A DNA stretch of 64,000 bases from Anaerolineaceae bacterium (GTDB lineage: Bacteria > Chloroflexota > Anaerolineae > Aggregatilineales > Phototrophicaceae). Below, piece by piece: positions 52,516 to 60,393 of this stretch. The stretch is from assembly GCA_007693385.1 (NCBI GenBank), contig REDR01000063.1:1-64000 (forward strand). Reading direction: 5' to 3'. The first letter of the stretch is position 1. The number at the start of each line of letters is the position of its first letter. A program made the position numbers and the translations under genes. Under the pieces are notes generated by a model that saw only the letters and a list, made by a program, of their open reading frames with translations, had not been told where the DNA came from and ran no database searches.

Positions 52516-52535
52516 GGGCGTAGCACGCTACGCCC
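52516..52535 (-). terminator. Hairpin downstream of the SUMF-fold gene
   Basis: GGGCGTAGC-AC-GCTACGCCC is a perfect 9-bp inverted repeat about 45 bases after the stop of the 52578-54353 gene. On the minus strand it is followed by GTTTAAG, a weak T-rich tail, so it is a possible terminator. Confidence 0.5.
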
Positions 52536-52577
52536 TTACAGTTTTTCGGCAGATGTCTGTATTGCGCTGTGCGCGGG

Positions 52578-54353
52578 CTAACCCTCGTCTTCGTCGTCGG
52601 GCGGCTCGGGCACGCTCAGGCCGGGCAGATCAGGCACGCCGGGGCGGGCGTCGTCGTCATCGTCGTCCGCGTCACCGGGCAAGCTGAGGTCGGGCAGGGC
52701 GGAGTCATCCGCTTCTGGTATTACGTCCTCTTCGACTGTATCCGGCAACAGCGCGTCTAGCTCTTCGGCATCGTCTTGATCCGTCGCGCAACGGAAGCCC
52801 GTCCATAGGAACTGCTCGTCAGGGCGCAGGCTGAGGCGATGCACCGAACGGGCGAAGAACGGCGGCGTATTCCACGATCCACCACGCAAGGTTTTCTGTA
52901 CACCTGCGGGCGGGCCGGTGGGATTCTCGACCAGTCCCCGCGCCTGTTGTTGCGGGTAGTAGTCGGAGAAATACCAGTCGTTGACCCATTCCGCCAGATT
53001 GCCGCCCATGTCGAACACGCCGAACTCGCTTTGATTCAGCGGATTCGATCCGGCGGCGTGCGGCGTGGTCGGGCGGTTTTCACCCGCGCTGACGTTGGCC
53101 GCGTTAGGGTTCCATGTGTTGCCCCATGGGTAGATGTTATTGCTGATGCCGCGTGCGGCGCGTTCCCATTCGGCTTCGGTGGCTAGGCGGCGTCCGATTG
53201 TCTCGCAATATTCCCGCGCCCCGTACCACGACACGCCACCAACCGGCAAGTCAGATTGGAATTGCGGGTTGCCGAGATCATAGTTCTGGCTATCGAACTG
53301 AATGAAGCTGAATTCGTTCTCGGCGGTGGTCAGCACGCACGGGAAGCCGCCGCATCCATCGCGGTGACTGCCCGGCCCGAGATAGTCCAGAAACGCCAGA
53401 TATTGCTCGTAGGTGACTTCGGTCTGCTCGATGAAGAAGTCGTCAACGAATACCTGATGCGGCGGGAAGGAGTCTTCGGCGGAGTTGCGCGTACACGCCC
53501 GCGCATCACGCTCGACACACTCGGTCACGGCGGTGTTGATCTCGTTGATGTCGGTGCCCATGGTGAACTCGCCGCCGTCAATGGCGACCAGTGGCGAGGC
53601 GAGGATGAGCAGGCGTTCCAGCGCCGGATCAAGCGCTTCGGCCTCAAAACGCTGGCCTTCGTCGGGCGGCGCTAAGCCGGTGACGCCAGTCGGGGGCGCT
53701 GTGCCTGTCTCGTCCGTGTCATCCAATCCGGTGATCGATTCCGGCGATTCGTCTTCTTCCGTTGTGTCAGCCGGCGCGGGCGGTTGAACCGGTGAGCGCG
53801 GCGTCGATGTCGGTATCTCCACGACGGCGGGCTGTTCCTGCACCTGTGCGGCCTGTGTTCCGGCGATGGACTGCGCGACAACCGCTTCGATGGTGGCCTC
53901 TATGTCGATGGGTTCATCGGTAGGCGGCGGTGGCGGGTCGGTGTTCGTCGGTTGCTGGACGGCTTCCTGCGTCGGCGGAACGACGGCGGCCTCCTCCTCA
54001 GTGGGGGGCACCGGCGTCGGCTCGGGTTGCGGCTCGGTGGGGACGACATCCGTCGGCGGCGGTTGCATCTGCTCCTGCAACTGCGCGACTGCCGCCGCGA
54101 TACCGGCGTCTATCGTGGCTTGAATGTCGATTTCGGCGGCGGGTTCCTGCGTCGGTAGCTCCGTCGCCTGTGCGAGCGGCTGTTCTTCGTCGCCGCTACT
54201 GAATTCCAGCACGCCTAGCGTCAGCAACGACAGCATGAAAACCGCCGCACAGCCGAAGCTAAATGTGCCGCCAATGATAATCCATTGCCACGCGGCGCCG
54301 CCGCTTCTAGCTTGCGGTCTACCGCCTACTGTCCCATATGATGGTCTTGTCAT
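52578..54353 (-). CDS. Membrane-anchored SUMF/FGE-fold protein lacking the catalytic Cys pair
   Basis: 591 residues. A membrane helix lies at about 25-47 (WIIIGGTFSFGCAAVFMLSLLTLG). It is followed by a long disordered linker rich in Pro, Gln, Glu and Thr (about 55-245), an FGE-sulfatase-type domain (about 250-545) with GGEFTMGTD, EVTYEQYLAFL, GGVSWYGAREYCETIGRRL and YPWGNTWNPNAANVS, and an acidic tail (ADDDDDD). The usual catalytic cysteines after GGSW are replaced (RGGSWNTPPFFARSVHR), so formylglycine-generating activity is unlikely and a binding role is favoured. AGGAG precedes the ATG. Confidence 0.82.
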   Translation of the reverse strand: MTRPSYGTVGGRPQARSGGAAWQWIIIGGTFSFGCAAVFMLSLLTLGVLEFSSGDEEQPLAQATELPTQEPAAEIDIQATIDAGIAAAVAQLQEQMQPPPTDVVPTEPQPEPTPVPPTEEEAAVVPPTQEAVQQPTNTDPPPPPTDEPIDIEATIEAVVAQSIAGTQAAQVQEQPAVVEIPTSTPRSPVQPPAPADTTEEDESPESITGLDDTDETGTAPPTGVTGLAPPDEGQRFEAEALDPALERLLILASPLVAIDGGEFTMGTDINEINTAVTECVERDARACTRNSAEDSFPPHQVFVDDFFIEQTEVTYEQYLAFLDYLGPGSHRDGCGGFPCVLTTAENEFSFIQFDSQNYDLGNPQFQSDLPVGGVSWYGAREYCETIGRRLATEAEWERAARGISNNIYPWGNTWNPNAANVSAGENRPTTPHAAGSNPLNQSEFGVFDMGGNLAEWVNDWYFSDYYPQQQARGLVENPTGPPAGVQKTLRGGSWNTPPFFARSVHRLSLRPDEQFLWTGFRCATDQDDAEELDALLPDTVEEDVIPEADDSALPDLSLPGDADDDDDDARPGVPDLPGLSVPEPPDDEDEG

Positions 54354-54432
54354 GTTTTTCTACTCCTTGCTGATGCACCCGCATCAGATTCCGGCTACTA
54401 TTTCTAATCTAAAATCGGCTTGAGTTCAAGTT

Positions 54433-55068
54433 CTAACCCGCGCCGGACGGGATCGCACCGCACGCCCCGCTGACCGTCCCTGCCTCAGCCGCGATCCAAC
54501 CGGATAACCCGTAGATCGTCGTGCCGAAGAAGCTATCGCCAGATTGCGCGGTGATGATGAACATATCGCCTGCGTCGGCGTCGCTGACCGTCTCGCGCAA
54601 CGCATCGGAGGCGTAGATCGGCGCGGCGGTGGATAGCGTCATCGCGCACACCACCGGATAATCGGTCACGTCACGCCCGTCACGCGGGATGTAACGCGCA
54701 TCACATTCGCCGGTCATGATGCCGCCGAACGGATCAACATAGCCATCAATGCCGCTAACGCTGATGCGGATGAAATTGGTTGTCGCGTTGATGCCCTGCA
54801 CCGGATACGGGATGCCGGGCGTCACGTCGATGATCTGGAACAGCGCATCTGCGAATGGCGCACTATACAGCGCGACGGCCTCCGCGCCGGTGTTGGTGAA
54901 GTTGCACGCCAGAAACGGCACGGCGGTGGGATCGCGGCGCTGTGCTTCCTGCTGGCGATCCAGCCGGATCAACGAGAGGATCAAGAACCCGCCCAGCACC
55001 ACAGCGAAAATCAAAAAGATGTAGACGGAGGCGCGGGCGTAGCGGGCTGGATTGAATTGGTTGTTCAT
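54433..55068 (-). CDS. Single-pass envelope protein of unknown function
   Basis: 211 residues with an N-terminal membrane helix (ASVYIFLIFAVVLGGFLILSLI) and an extracellular part with about six cysteines (for example LACNFTN, TGECDAR, VVCAMTL, SGACGAI). There are strand-rich segments such as EAVALYSAPFADALFQIIDV and GDSFFGTTIYGLSGWIAAEAG that may be SH3-like. No family is recognised. It lies upstream of the SUMF-fold gene on the same strand, 79 bases apart, so a shared envelope role is possible. Confidence 0.65.
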   Translation of the reverse strand: MNNQFNPARYARASVYIFLIFAVVLGGFLILSLIRLDRQQEAQRRDPTAVPFLACNFTNTGAEAVALYSAPFADALFQIIDVTPGIPYPVQGINATTNFIRISVSGIDGYVDPFGGIMTGECDARYIPRDGRDVTDYPVVCAMTLSTAAPIYASDALRETVSDADAGDMFIITAQSGDSFFGTTIYGLSGWIAAEAGTVSGACGAIPSGAG

Positions 55069-55201
55069 GTCGTCGCCGTCATCCTACTCACGATCAAGCG
55101 CCTATTATGCCTGTCCGGTGCGGATTTCTCAATCGCTTTGCGCTAGAATAGGGAAAACGTCAGCTTGACGCCCCGCGCCATAGCCGGAAAGGATGAGGCC
55201 G

Positions 55202-56125
55202 ATGACCGCCGCCAACCCGCTTTTACTAGAGGACGCCATCCGGCGCAAACTCGACCCGTTGACCTTGCACGCCCGCAAAGTTCGCGCCGGTGCGATCAAA
55301 GGCGATCGGCGTTCGACCAGACACGGCACGAGCATCGAATTCGCCGATTATCGCAACTACGCGCACGGCGATGACCTGCGCCGCCTTGACTGGAACGTAT
55401 ACGCCCGCACCGGACGCCCGTACATCAAATTGCTGGAAGATGAAGAAGATTTAGCGGTGCATGTCCTGCTGGATGCTTCGTTGAGCATGGATTGGCCGCC
55501 CGTCGATTCCGCCGAAGCCGACACGGTGCAGGACGCCCATAAGATGCTGTTTGCGCGGCGCTTGCTGGCCGGTCTCGCGTATGTGGCGCTGACCACCAAC
55601 GACCAGCTTATGCTGACCGCGTTTCGTGGCGGCGGCGACGATTCGTTCGGGCCGGTTCGCGGGCGCGGCCAGATCGTGCCGATGTTGCGCTACGCGCACG
55701 CGCTCCGCGCTGAGGGCGTGCTGGATTTGAACGCCGTCCTGCGCGATTATGCGACGCGGGCGCGGCGTCCCGGCCTGTGCTTCGTCATCAGCGATCTGCT
55801 CAACGCGGGCGGCTACGCGGACGGACTCAACGCGCTGGTCGGGCGTGGCTTTGAGGTGATCGTCCTGCATGTGCTATCGCCGGATGAGATCAGCCCGCCG
55901 CTAACCGGCGATCTGCGCTTGATAGATGTGGAGACCGGCGACATCCGCGAGATCAGCGTTGACGCCGACATGCGCGAGCTGTACGCCCGGCGCGTGACCG
56001 CGTGGCGCGATGAAATTCGTGCGGCGTGCGGACGGCGCGGCGTGACCTACGTGCCGCTACAGACCGGCGTCGCGTGGGAAAAGGCCATCCTGTACGACTT
56101 ACGGCGCGTCGGCGTCGTGCGGTAG
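55202..56125 (+). CDS. DUF58-domain protein (MoxR/VWA partner family)
   Basis: 307 residues from the chosen start. RKVRAGAIKGDRRSTRHGTSIEFADYRNYAHGDDLRRLDW near 22-61 is the DUF58 signature, followed by HVLLDASLSMDW (a VWA-like MIDAS, DxSxS) and a C-terminal VWA-like half. DUF58 proteins normally sit next to MoxR ATPases; here the moxR/VWA pair is 26 kb away. ATG 55202 is preferred over 55193 because AAAGGA lies 8 bases upstream of it. The 3' end overlaps the next convergent gene by 27 bases. Confidence 0.88.
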   Translation: MTAANPLLLEDAIRRKLDPLTLHARKVRAGAIKGDRRSTRHGTSIEFADYRNYAHGDDLRRLDWNVYARTGRPYIKLLEDEEDLAVHVLLDASLSMDWPPVDSAEADTVQDAHKMLFARRLLAGLAYVALTTNDQLMLTAFRGGGDDSFGPVRGRGQIVPMLRYAHALRAEGVLDLNAVLRDYATRARRPGLCFVISDLLNAGGYADGLNALVGRGFEVIVLHVLSPDEISPPLTGDLRLIDVETGDIREISVDADMRELYARRVTAWRDEIRAACGRRGVTYVPLQTGVAWEKAILYDLRRVGVVR

Positions 56126-56539
56126 GACGCTATCGCGCATCCGCATGAAAACCGGTGTGTACGTGTCGAACGCGCCCGACGTGGCCGCCAGCAATATGAC
56201 GATCCCGCCGATGTCGTCGCGCCGATGGCGGGGCGTGTCGTCGGCGCGGAGCGCGGGCGGCAAAATGGCGGCGATGTCGTCACCGTCTGTCGCCAGCCCG
56301 ATCACCGCACGTTCACACGGGCTGATAAAGACGACGTGCGGCGCGACGAACGAAGCCGATGTCACCACGCGCCAACCCGCCGGATACCACGCGCTGAAAG
56401 CGTCATTTTGAAAACTGTCCCGCGTGATGATGGCGGGCGGGCCGGGCGTCGCGTTCAGTTGGGGCGGGACGGCTACCGGCGCGATGCTCGCGCATCCGGC
56501 CAGCAGACCAGCCAGCAGGCCGACCAGCCAGCGCATCAC
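56099..56539 (-). CDS. Small lipoprotein of unknown function
   Basis: 146 residues with a lipoprotein signal ending LLAGLLAGC (Cys at about position 16), and a soluble domain with DAFSAWYPAGWRVVTSASF and VFISPCERAVIGLAT. The DAFSAWYPAGW stretch resembles the PsbP/DcrB-like fold seen in the 60394 protein, a tentative link. The start codon (GTG) overlaps the upstream gene's stop by 4 bases, so they are translationally coupled. The 3' end overlaps the DUF58 gene by 27 bases. Confidence 0.72.
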   Translation of the reverse strand: MMRWLVGLLAGLLAGCASIAPVAVPPQLNATPGPPAIITRDSFQNDAFSAWYPAGWRVVTSASFVAPHVVFISPCERAVIGLATDGDDIAAILPPALRADDTPRHRRDDIGGIVILLAATSGAFDTYTPVFMRMRDSVLPHDADAP

Positions 56540-57048
56540 GGCGCGACCCGATTCGGCGCGTCCGCCTGCCGCAGACCGTTCAAGCCGCTATTCGGCTCAT
56601 CGCAGGAGACGAAGCCCGACCACGCCGCCACGCGCCAATCATCCGGCGCGATTTCTACCACGCGATGATAAATGCACACCCCCGCGAACCCCTGATCGCG
56701 CTCGTATGTCGCCACCAGTTGCACGTCGAAGGCGTCGCCATCGCGTATCGCCCGCCGGAATACCGCGCCGCCATCGCGCACCAGATTCCCCCATTCCGGC
56801 GGGATGTAATCCGCGATGCAGGCCGACACGCGGCCATCGTCGCATGTGGCGTCAACGTAGGCTTGCATTTCCGGCGTCAGCAGGGCATAGGCCGCTTCGT
56901 CGTCGAATGTGCCCGCGCTATTGATGAAGCGCACGGCGGCGTTATATGCGCCTTTATTCTCCGGCGTCAAGACCATCGTCAGGCCGATTAATCCGGCGAT
57001 GACCACCAGCGATACAACCCCGATAGCGATTAAAACTTTGTTGTTCAT
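56536..57048 (-). CDS. Small exported protein, single membrane helix
   Basis: 170 residues with an N-terminal anchor (VLIAIGVVSLVVIAGLIGLTMVL). A soluble domain follows with FDDEAAYALLTPEMQAYVDATCDD and FAGVCIYHRVVEIAPDDWRVAAW, and four or five cysteines. The domain resembles an NTF2-like/DUF4878-type fold (a conical alpha+beta barrel), based only on pattern. GGGAA precedes the ATG. The lipoprotein gene follows with a 4-base overlap. Confidence 0.7.
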   Translation of the reverse strand: MNNKVLIAIGVVSLVVIAGLIGLTMVLTPENKGAYNAAVRFINSAGTFDDEAAYALLTPEMQAYVDATCDDGRVSACIADYIPPEWGNLVRDGGAVFRRAIRDGDAFDVQLVATYERDQGFAGVCIYHRVVEIAPDDWRVAAWSGFVSCDEPNSGLNGLRQADAPNRVAP

Positions 57049-57059
57049 GTATTCCCGCG

Positions 57060-57240
57060 TTTCCGTTTGGACTAGTAGTTTCTTTTGCTACCTTTTTTGT
57101 AAAAAAGGTAGCGCCAAAAAACTTCAAAATAGAGTTTGTTGGCTGATTGAAAATCGAAAGAGCAAAAGTTTTGGATATTTTCGTTCTGCTGTACCTGAGT
57201 AGTGACCTTTTTTCTACAGAAAAAAGAACAGGAAAAACCG
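57060..57240. repeat. AT-rich island with two perfect palindromes
   Basis: Between 57048 and 57279 the base composition turns clearly AT-rich. GCTACCTTTTTT-GT-AAAAAAGGTAGC (57087-57112) is a perfect 12-bp palindrome, and CTTTTTTCT-AC-AGAAAAAAG (57207-57226) is a perfect 9-bp one. The layout suggests a MITE- or REP-like element or a pair of strong terminators. No transposase is present. Confidence 0.5.
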
Positions 57241-57278
57241 CTAAAGATCACGCCATTATACCCGAATCGGGCGCGGAA

Positions 57279-58400
57279 TCAGCCCCCTAGCCGCCCCAGT
57301 AGATAGCCGATGACGAATACGACGACGGCCAGCACGCGCCAGATTTGCGTAGCGCGATCAACCGGCGCCATGCTCTCCCCGTAGCGCCGCCGATACGCCC
57401 GCCGGTAGAAGAAGCTCAGCACCGCCACCAGCAGGACATCGTGGAACCAGTAGCCCCATGCGGTATACGGGATTTGCGGCTGGTCATGACGCGGTGCGGG
57501 GATATCGCCCAATTCGACGGACGCCAGCGCCACATCATCGCCCGTGTTTTCGGTCTGCGTTATCGCCGTGCCATCGCTGTTGATGATCCGCGAGCCGTCA
57601 ATGCCCTGTCCGGTCAATGTCGCTTTGCGGGCGTCCCATGCGCGGAGCAGGAGCGATGGCTGGATGAACGCCGCCGGAAGCAGGCCGAGCGCCGCGCCCG
57701 TCGCCTCTGACGCGAAATCGCCACTCAGGGCGCTATGCACCACCGGCGCACCGAGCCACGCCGCCTGCCTGTCCATGTCGCCGCCGAACGGCGCATCGAC
57801 GCCGTGATACAGCAGACGCCCCGATTGCAACGGATAGGCTTCGTCGTCCTTCAGTTGGATGTGCAGGCTATCCGGGCGCGGCATCGCGGAGGCGATCAGC
57901 AGGAGGTCAACCCGTCCGGCGTAGCGTTTCCACAGGCGCGGATGCGCGTAATCCCAGCCGATCATCAGGCCGATTTTGCCGAGCGCGGTCCCGGCGATGG
58001 TCGGGCGGTGGCCTTCGCGGAATATGGCGCGTTCCCAGCCGAAAGCATACGTTTGATCGTAGCGCCAGAAGCGCCCCTGCGGACTGCACAGCACCATACT
58101 GTGATAGATGTCGTCGTCGTCGCGCAATAGAAAAGCGCCAGCCACGTATACGCCGTAGTTGGCGGCGGTCTGTGCCAGCCAGACGGCGGTTTTGCCGTTG
58201 GGCGTCTCCGCCAGATCATACGCGCTTTCATCCAGATGATAGCCGGTGTTGAACCGTGCCGGAAGCAGGATCAACTGAGCGCCGTTTTCGGCGGCGTGGG
58301 CGACGATGGCTTCGGCGCGGTGCAGGCGGACATCGACGCTAGCCGGTGCGATGTCCATTTGTGATGTCGCTAATTTTAGGGTGCGCGTTTCGGTATACAT
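57279..58400 (-). CDS. Nitrilase-superfamily membrane protein with substituted catalytic residues
   Basis: 373 residues. A carbon-nitrogen-hydrolase fold is seen in LKLATSQMDIAPASVDVRLHRAEAIV and QLILLPARFNTGYHLDE (about 40-57), but the usual catalytic Glu of PExxxxGY is Ala (LPARF). The catalytic Lys region reads RYDQTYAFGWE, and the catalytic Cys of ICxD is Gly (LMIGWDYAHPRLW). After the domain, two hydrophobic segments (LLVAVLSFFYRRAYRRRYG, VLAVVVFVIGYLLGRLGG) form a C-terminal anchor. It is probably a non-catalytic, membrane-tethered relative. GGGAGAG precedes ATG 58400, preferred over the track start at 58418. Confidence 0.8.
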   Translation of the reverse strand: MYTETRTLKLATSQMDIAPASVDVRLHRAEAIVAHAAENGAQLILLPARFNTGYHLDESAYDLAETPNGKTAVWLAQTAANYGVYVAGAFLLRDDDDIYHSMVLCSPQGRFWRYDQTYAFGWERAIFREGHRPTIAGTALGKIGLMIGWDYAHPRLWKRYAGRVDLLLIASAMPRPDSLHIQLKDDEAYPLQSGRLLYHGVDAPFGGDMDRQAAWLGAPVVHSALSGDFASEATGAALGLLPAAFIQPSLLLRAWDARKATLTGQGIDGSRIINSDGTAITQTENTGDDVALASVELGDIPAPRHDQPQIPYTAWGYWFHDVLLVAVLSFFYRRAYRRRYGESMAPVDRATQIWRVLAVVVFVIGYLLGRLGG

Positions 58401-58525
58401 GCTCTCTCCCGTCGCCATATGCGGATGATATTCAGTGTAGCAGACACCGGACGGTTTGACACCTCAGCGCGGCGTTTACGTATACATGCTAGCCGGTGTG
58501 TGGCTTAGCGCTTGTTATGAAGCGC

Positions 58526-58554
58526 TCAACACGTCCGGCGCGATATGCTAGGAT
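58526..58554 (+). promoter_or_regulatory. Candidate promoter of the Arf-like GTPase gene
   Basis: TCAACA (58526-58531) and TAGGAT (58549-58554) with a 17-base spacer, each four of six matches to consensus. Confidence 0.35.
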
Positions 58555-58598
58555 ATAAGCGGGCGCATGGCCTGAATGTTTGGATTAAGGGGCGAGAG

Positions 58599-59309
58599 AT
58601 GAGCAATGTTTTCGACGTGGTAGTGAACGTCCTTGTCGGCACGATTAGCACCGTTACCGGCACCGTTCGCGGCAGTGTGTCGATGCTGGAAGATTTCTTT
58701 TATGTGCGCGTGGGCGGCCTGCCTTTCATCGTGTTAGGTTCGCGGCAGGTGGGTAAATCGACGTTGATCGAGTGGCTACGCAAGAACATGAAGAGCATGG
58801 AAGGCTTCGAGCCGGAGCCAACCGCCGCCGGTGGTGACGAGATACCCGACTTCACATCGAAGATCGGCGATACGCGCATGAAGCTAAAAGCGATGCGCGA
58901 TGTCGGCGGTGAGTATGCTATGTGGGAGACGGACTGGGTGGAACTTTTCCGCGAGGCGCAACCACGCGGCATCATCTTCTTGATGGATCATACCGACGTT
59001 ATTCAGCAAAAAGACGCGCTGAATTTCGTGTTGCAGATGATCGACGACGAACCCGCCGCCGCCCGCAACTTGAAAGCGTTTTTCATCATCGTCAATAAAT
59101 GCGATGTGTGGGAAGGCATCACCACGCTGGACGACATCATGCTGAATTATCGCAACGAGCAAAAACGACTGGTCGCGCAATCGGAGCGACTCGGCTACAA
59201 ATACGCGATCACATACGGCAGTTTGTATACTGGCAAGGGCGTCAAGGCGATGATGAAAGAATTCTTCAACGTGCTACGCCCTAGCCCGCGCAAGAAGCAA
59301 GACTTATAG
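58599..59309 (+). CDS. Arf/SRPRB-like small GTPase with N-terminal hydrophobic helix
   Basis: 236 residues from the chosen start. The N-terminus is hydrophobic (VFDVVVNVLVGTISTVTGTVRGS), perhaps a membrane contact. G1 is VLGSRQVGKSTLIEWL, switch II is AMRDVGGEYAMWETDW, G4 is IVNKCDVW, and the fold is that of Ras-like GTPases. DVGG followed by a polar residue is typical of Arf, Sar1 and SRPRB, with Glu where the catalytic Gln usually sits. Its role is unknown. GGGGCGAGAG precedes the ATG. The next gene, a membrane protein, follows 56 bases later. Confidence 0.83.
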   Translation: MSNVFDVVVNVLVGTISTVTGTVRGSVSMLEDFFYVRVGGLPFIVLGSRQVGKSTLIEWLRKNMKSMEGFEPEPTAAGGDEIPDFTSKIGDTRMKLKAMRDVGGEYAMWETDWVELFREAQPRGIIFLMDHTDVIQQKDALNFVLQMIDDEPAAARNLKAFFIIVNKCDVWEGITTLDDIMLNYRNEQKRLVAQSERLGYKYAITYGSLYTGKGVKAMMKEFFNVLRPSPRKKQDL

Positions 59310-59365
59310 TGCGACGGGCGACTTCATCACGATTTGACACGATAACCAACTGAGGACGGTGATTT

Positions 59366-60340
59366 ATGTTGGGAGAACGCTTTAAGACACTGCGGCTATA
59401 TGGCCCGCCCGCGATTGTGGTGACGGCGGGCGCGGCGATCCTGTACGCGCAATACGCTAACCTGAACTGGATCAGCTACATCTGGCCGCTTTTCATCATA
59501 CTGGCCGGCTTTCCGATGCTGTATATCGCTTCGCGGAGCGAGGACGCCGCCCGCGTGCGTCTGGTATTTCCGGGCGTCATCGTCACCGGCACCGGCACGA
59601 TTCTACTGTATCAACTGGTGACATCACACTGGCATAGCTGGACATATGCGTGGGCGCTGTACGCGGTGTTCTTCGGCGCGGGTCTGGCGTTTCAGGGGCA
59701 ACGGCTGGACATCAAGAGCGATGTGCGTAGCGGGCGTTTGATGATGGCGGGCGGTGTCGCGGTGTTCGTCTTGCTGTGGTTGCTGTTCGAGACGGTGATC
59801 TTCGGTGGGCAATATCAGGGCGTCATGGGCTATATGCTGGCCGCGTTGCTGATCGGTTCCGGCGTGGTGTGGGGCGTTAATCGCTTTCGCGTGGCGCGGG
59901 TTCTGAATCAATCGCAGGTCATCCACGCCAAGCCGCCGCCTGAAAACATCACATCCGGCGCGGCCAACGGGGAGCAGAGCGCGATCACGCGCCCCGAACC
60001 TGTGCCGCCGCAGAAGAAAGACGTGAACCATCAGCTAGAGCAACGACGACAGGCGATGCTAGCCGGTAAGACCGCGCCGACAGATGGCACAGCGGTCACG
60101 CCACCGGATGACGATTCCGCGTCCGCGCCGGATGAAACATCCGCGCCACCGGCTTCAGCGGCGACGGCGGACGAGAAGCCCGCCGAAACAACCGACGAGA
60201 CCGGCTTCTTGCTCGATGAATACCGCCCGCCGACTGTCGCGCTGGATGATTCCGCCGCGCCGCCGACCACGATAGACCCCGACTTGCAGGCCAGGATCAA
60301 CGCGGCGTTACAGGGCGGGGACGATGACGAAAATAAGTGA
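59366..60340 (+). CDS. Multi-helix membrane protein with acidic C-terminal tail
   Basis: 324 residues with about six hydrophobic segments in the first 180 residues (AIVVTAGAAILYAQYA, IWPLFIILAGFPMLYIA, FPGVIVTGTGTILLYQLV, WALYAVFFGAGLAF, MMAGGVAVFVLLWLLFE, MGYMLAALLIGSGVVWG), resembling DUF5668-type membrane modules. The C-terminal 140 residues are low-complexity, Pro-, Ala-, Asp- and Glu-rich. No known function. GAGGA precedes the ATG. It sits just downstream of the Arf-like GTPase on the same strand and could be a membrane partner. Confidence 0.7.
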   Translation: MLGERFKTLRLYGPPAIVVTAGAAILYAQYANLNWISYIWPLFIILAGFPMLYIASRSEDAARVRLVFPGVIVTGTGTILLYQLVTSHWHSWTYAWALYAVFFGAGLAFQGQRLDIKSDVRSGRLMMAGGVAVFVLLWLLFETVIFGGQYQGVMGYMLAALLIGSGVVWGVNRFRVARVLNQSQVIHAKPPPENITSGAANGEQSAITRPEPVPPQKKDVNHQLEQRRQAMLAGKTAPTDGTAVTPPDDDSASAPDETSAPPASAATADEKPAETTDETGFLLDEYRPPTVALDDSAAPPTTIDPDLQARINAALQGGDDDENK

Positions 60341-60393
60341 CCGGCTAGCGCATGTCATCCGCTAGCGGCCACCTTGCGGCGCGGGGCGATTGA

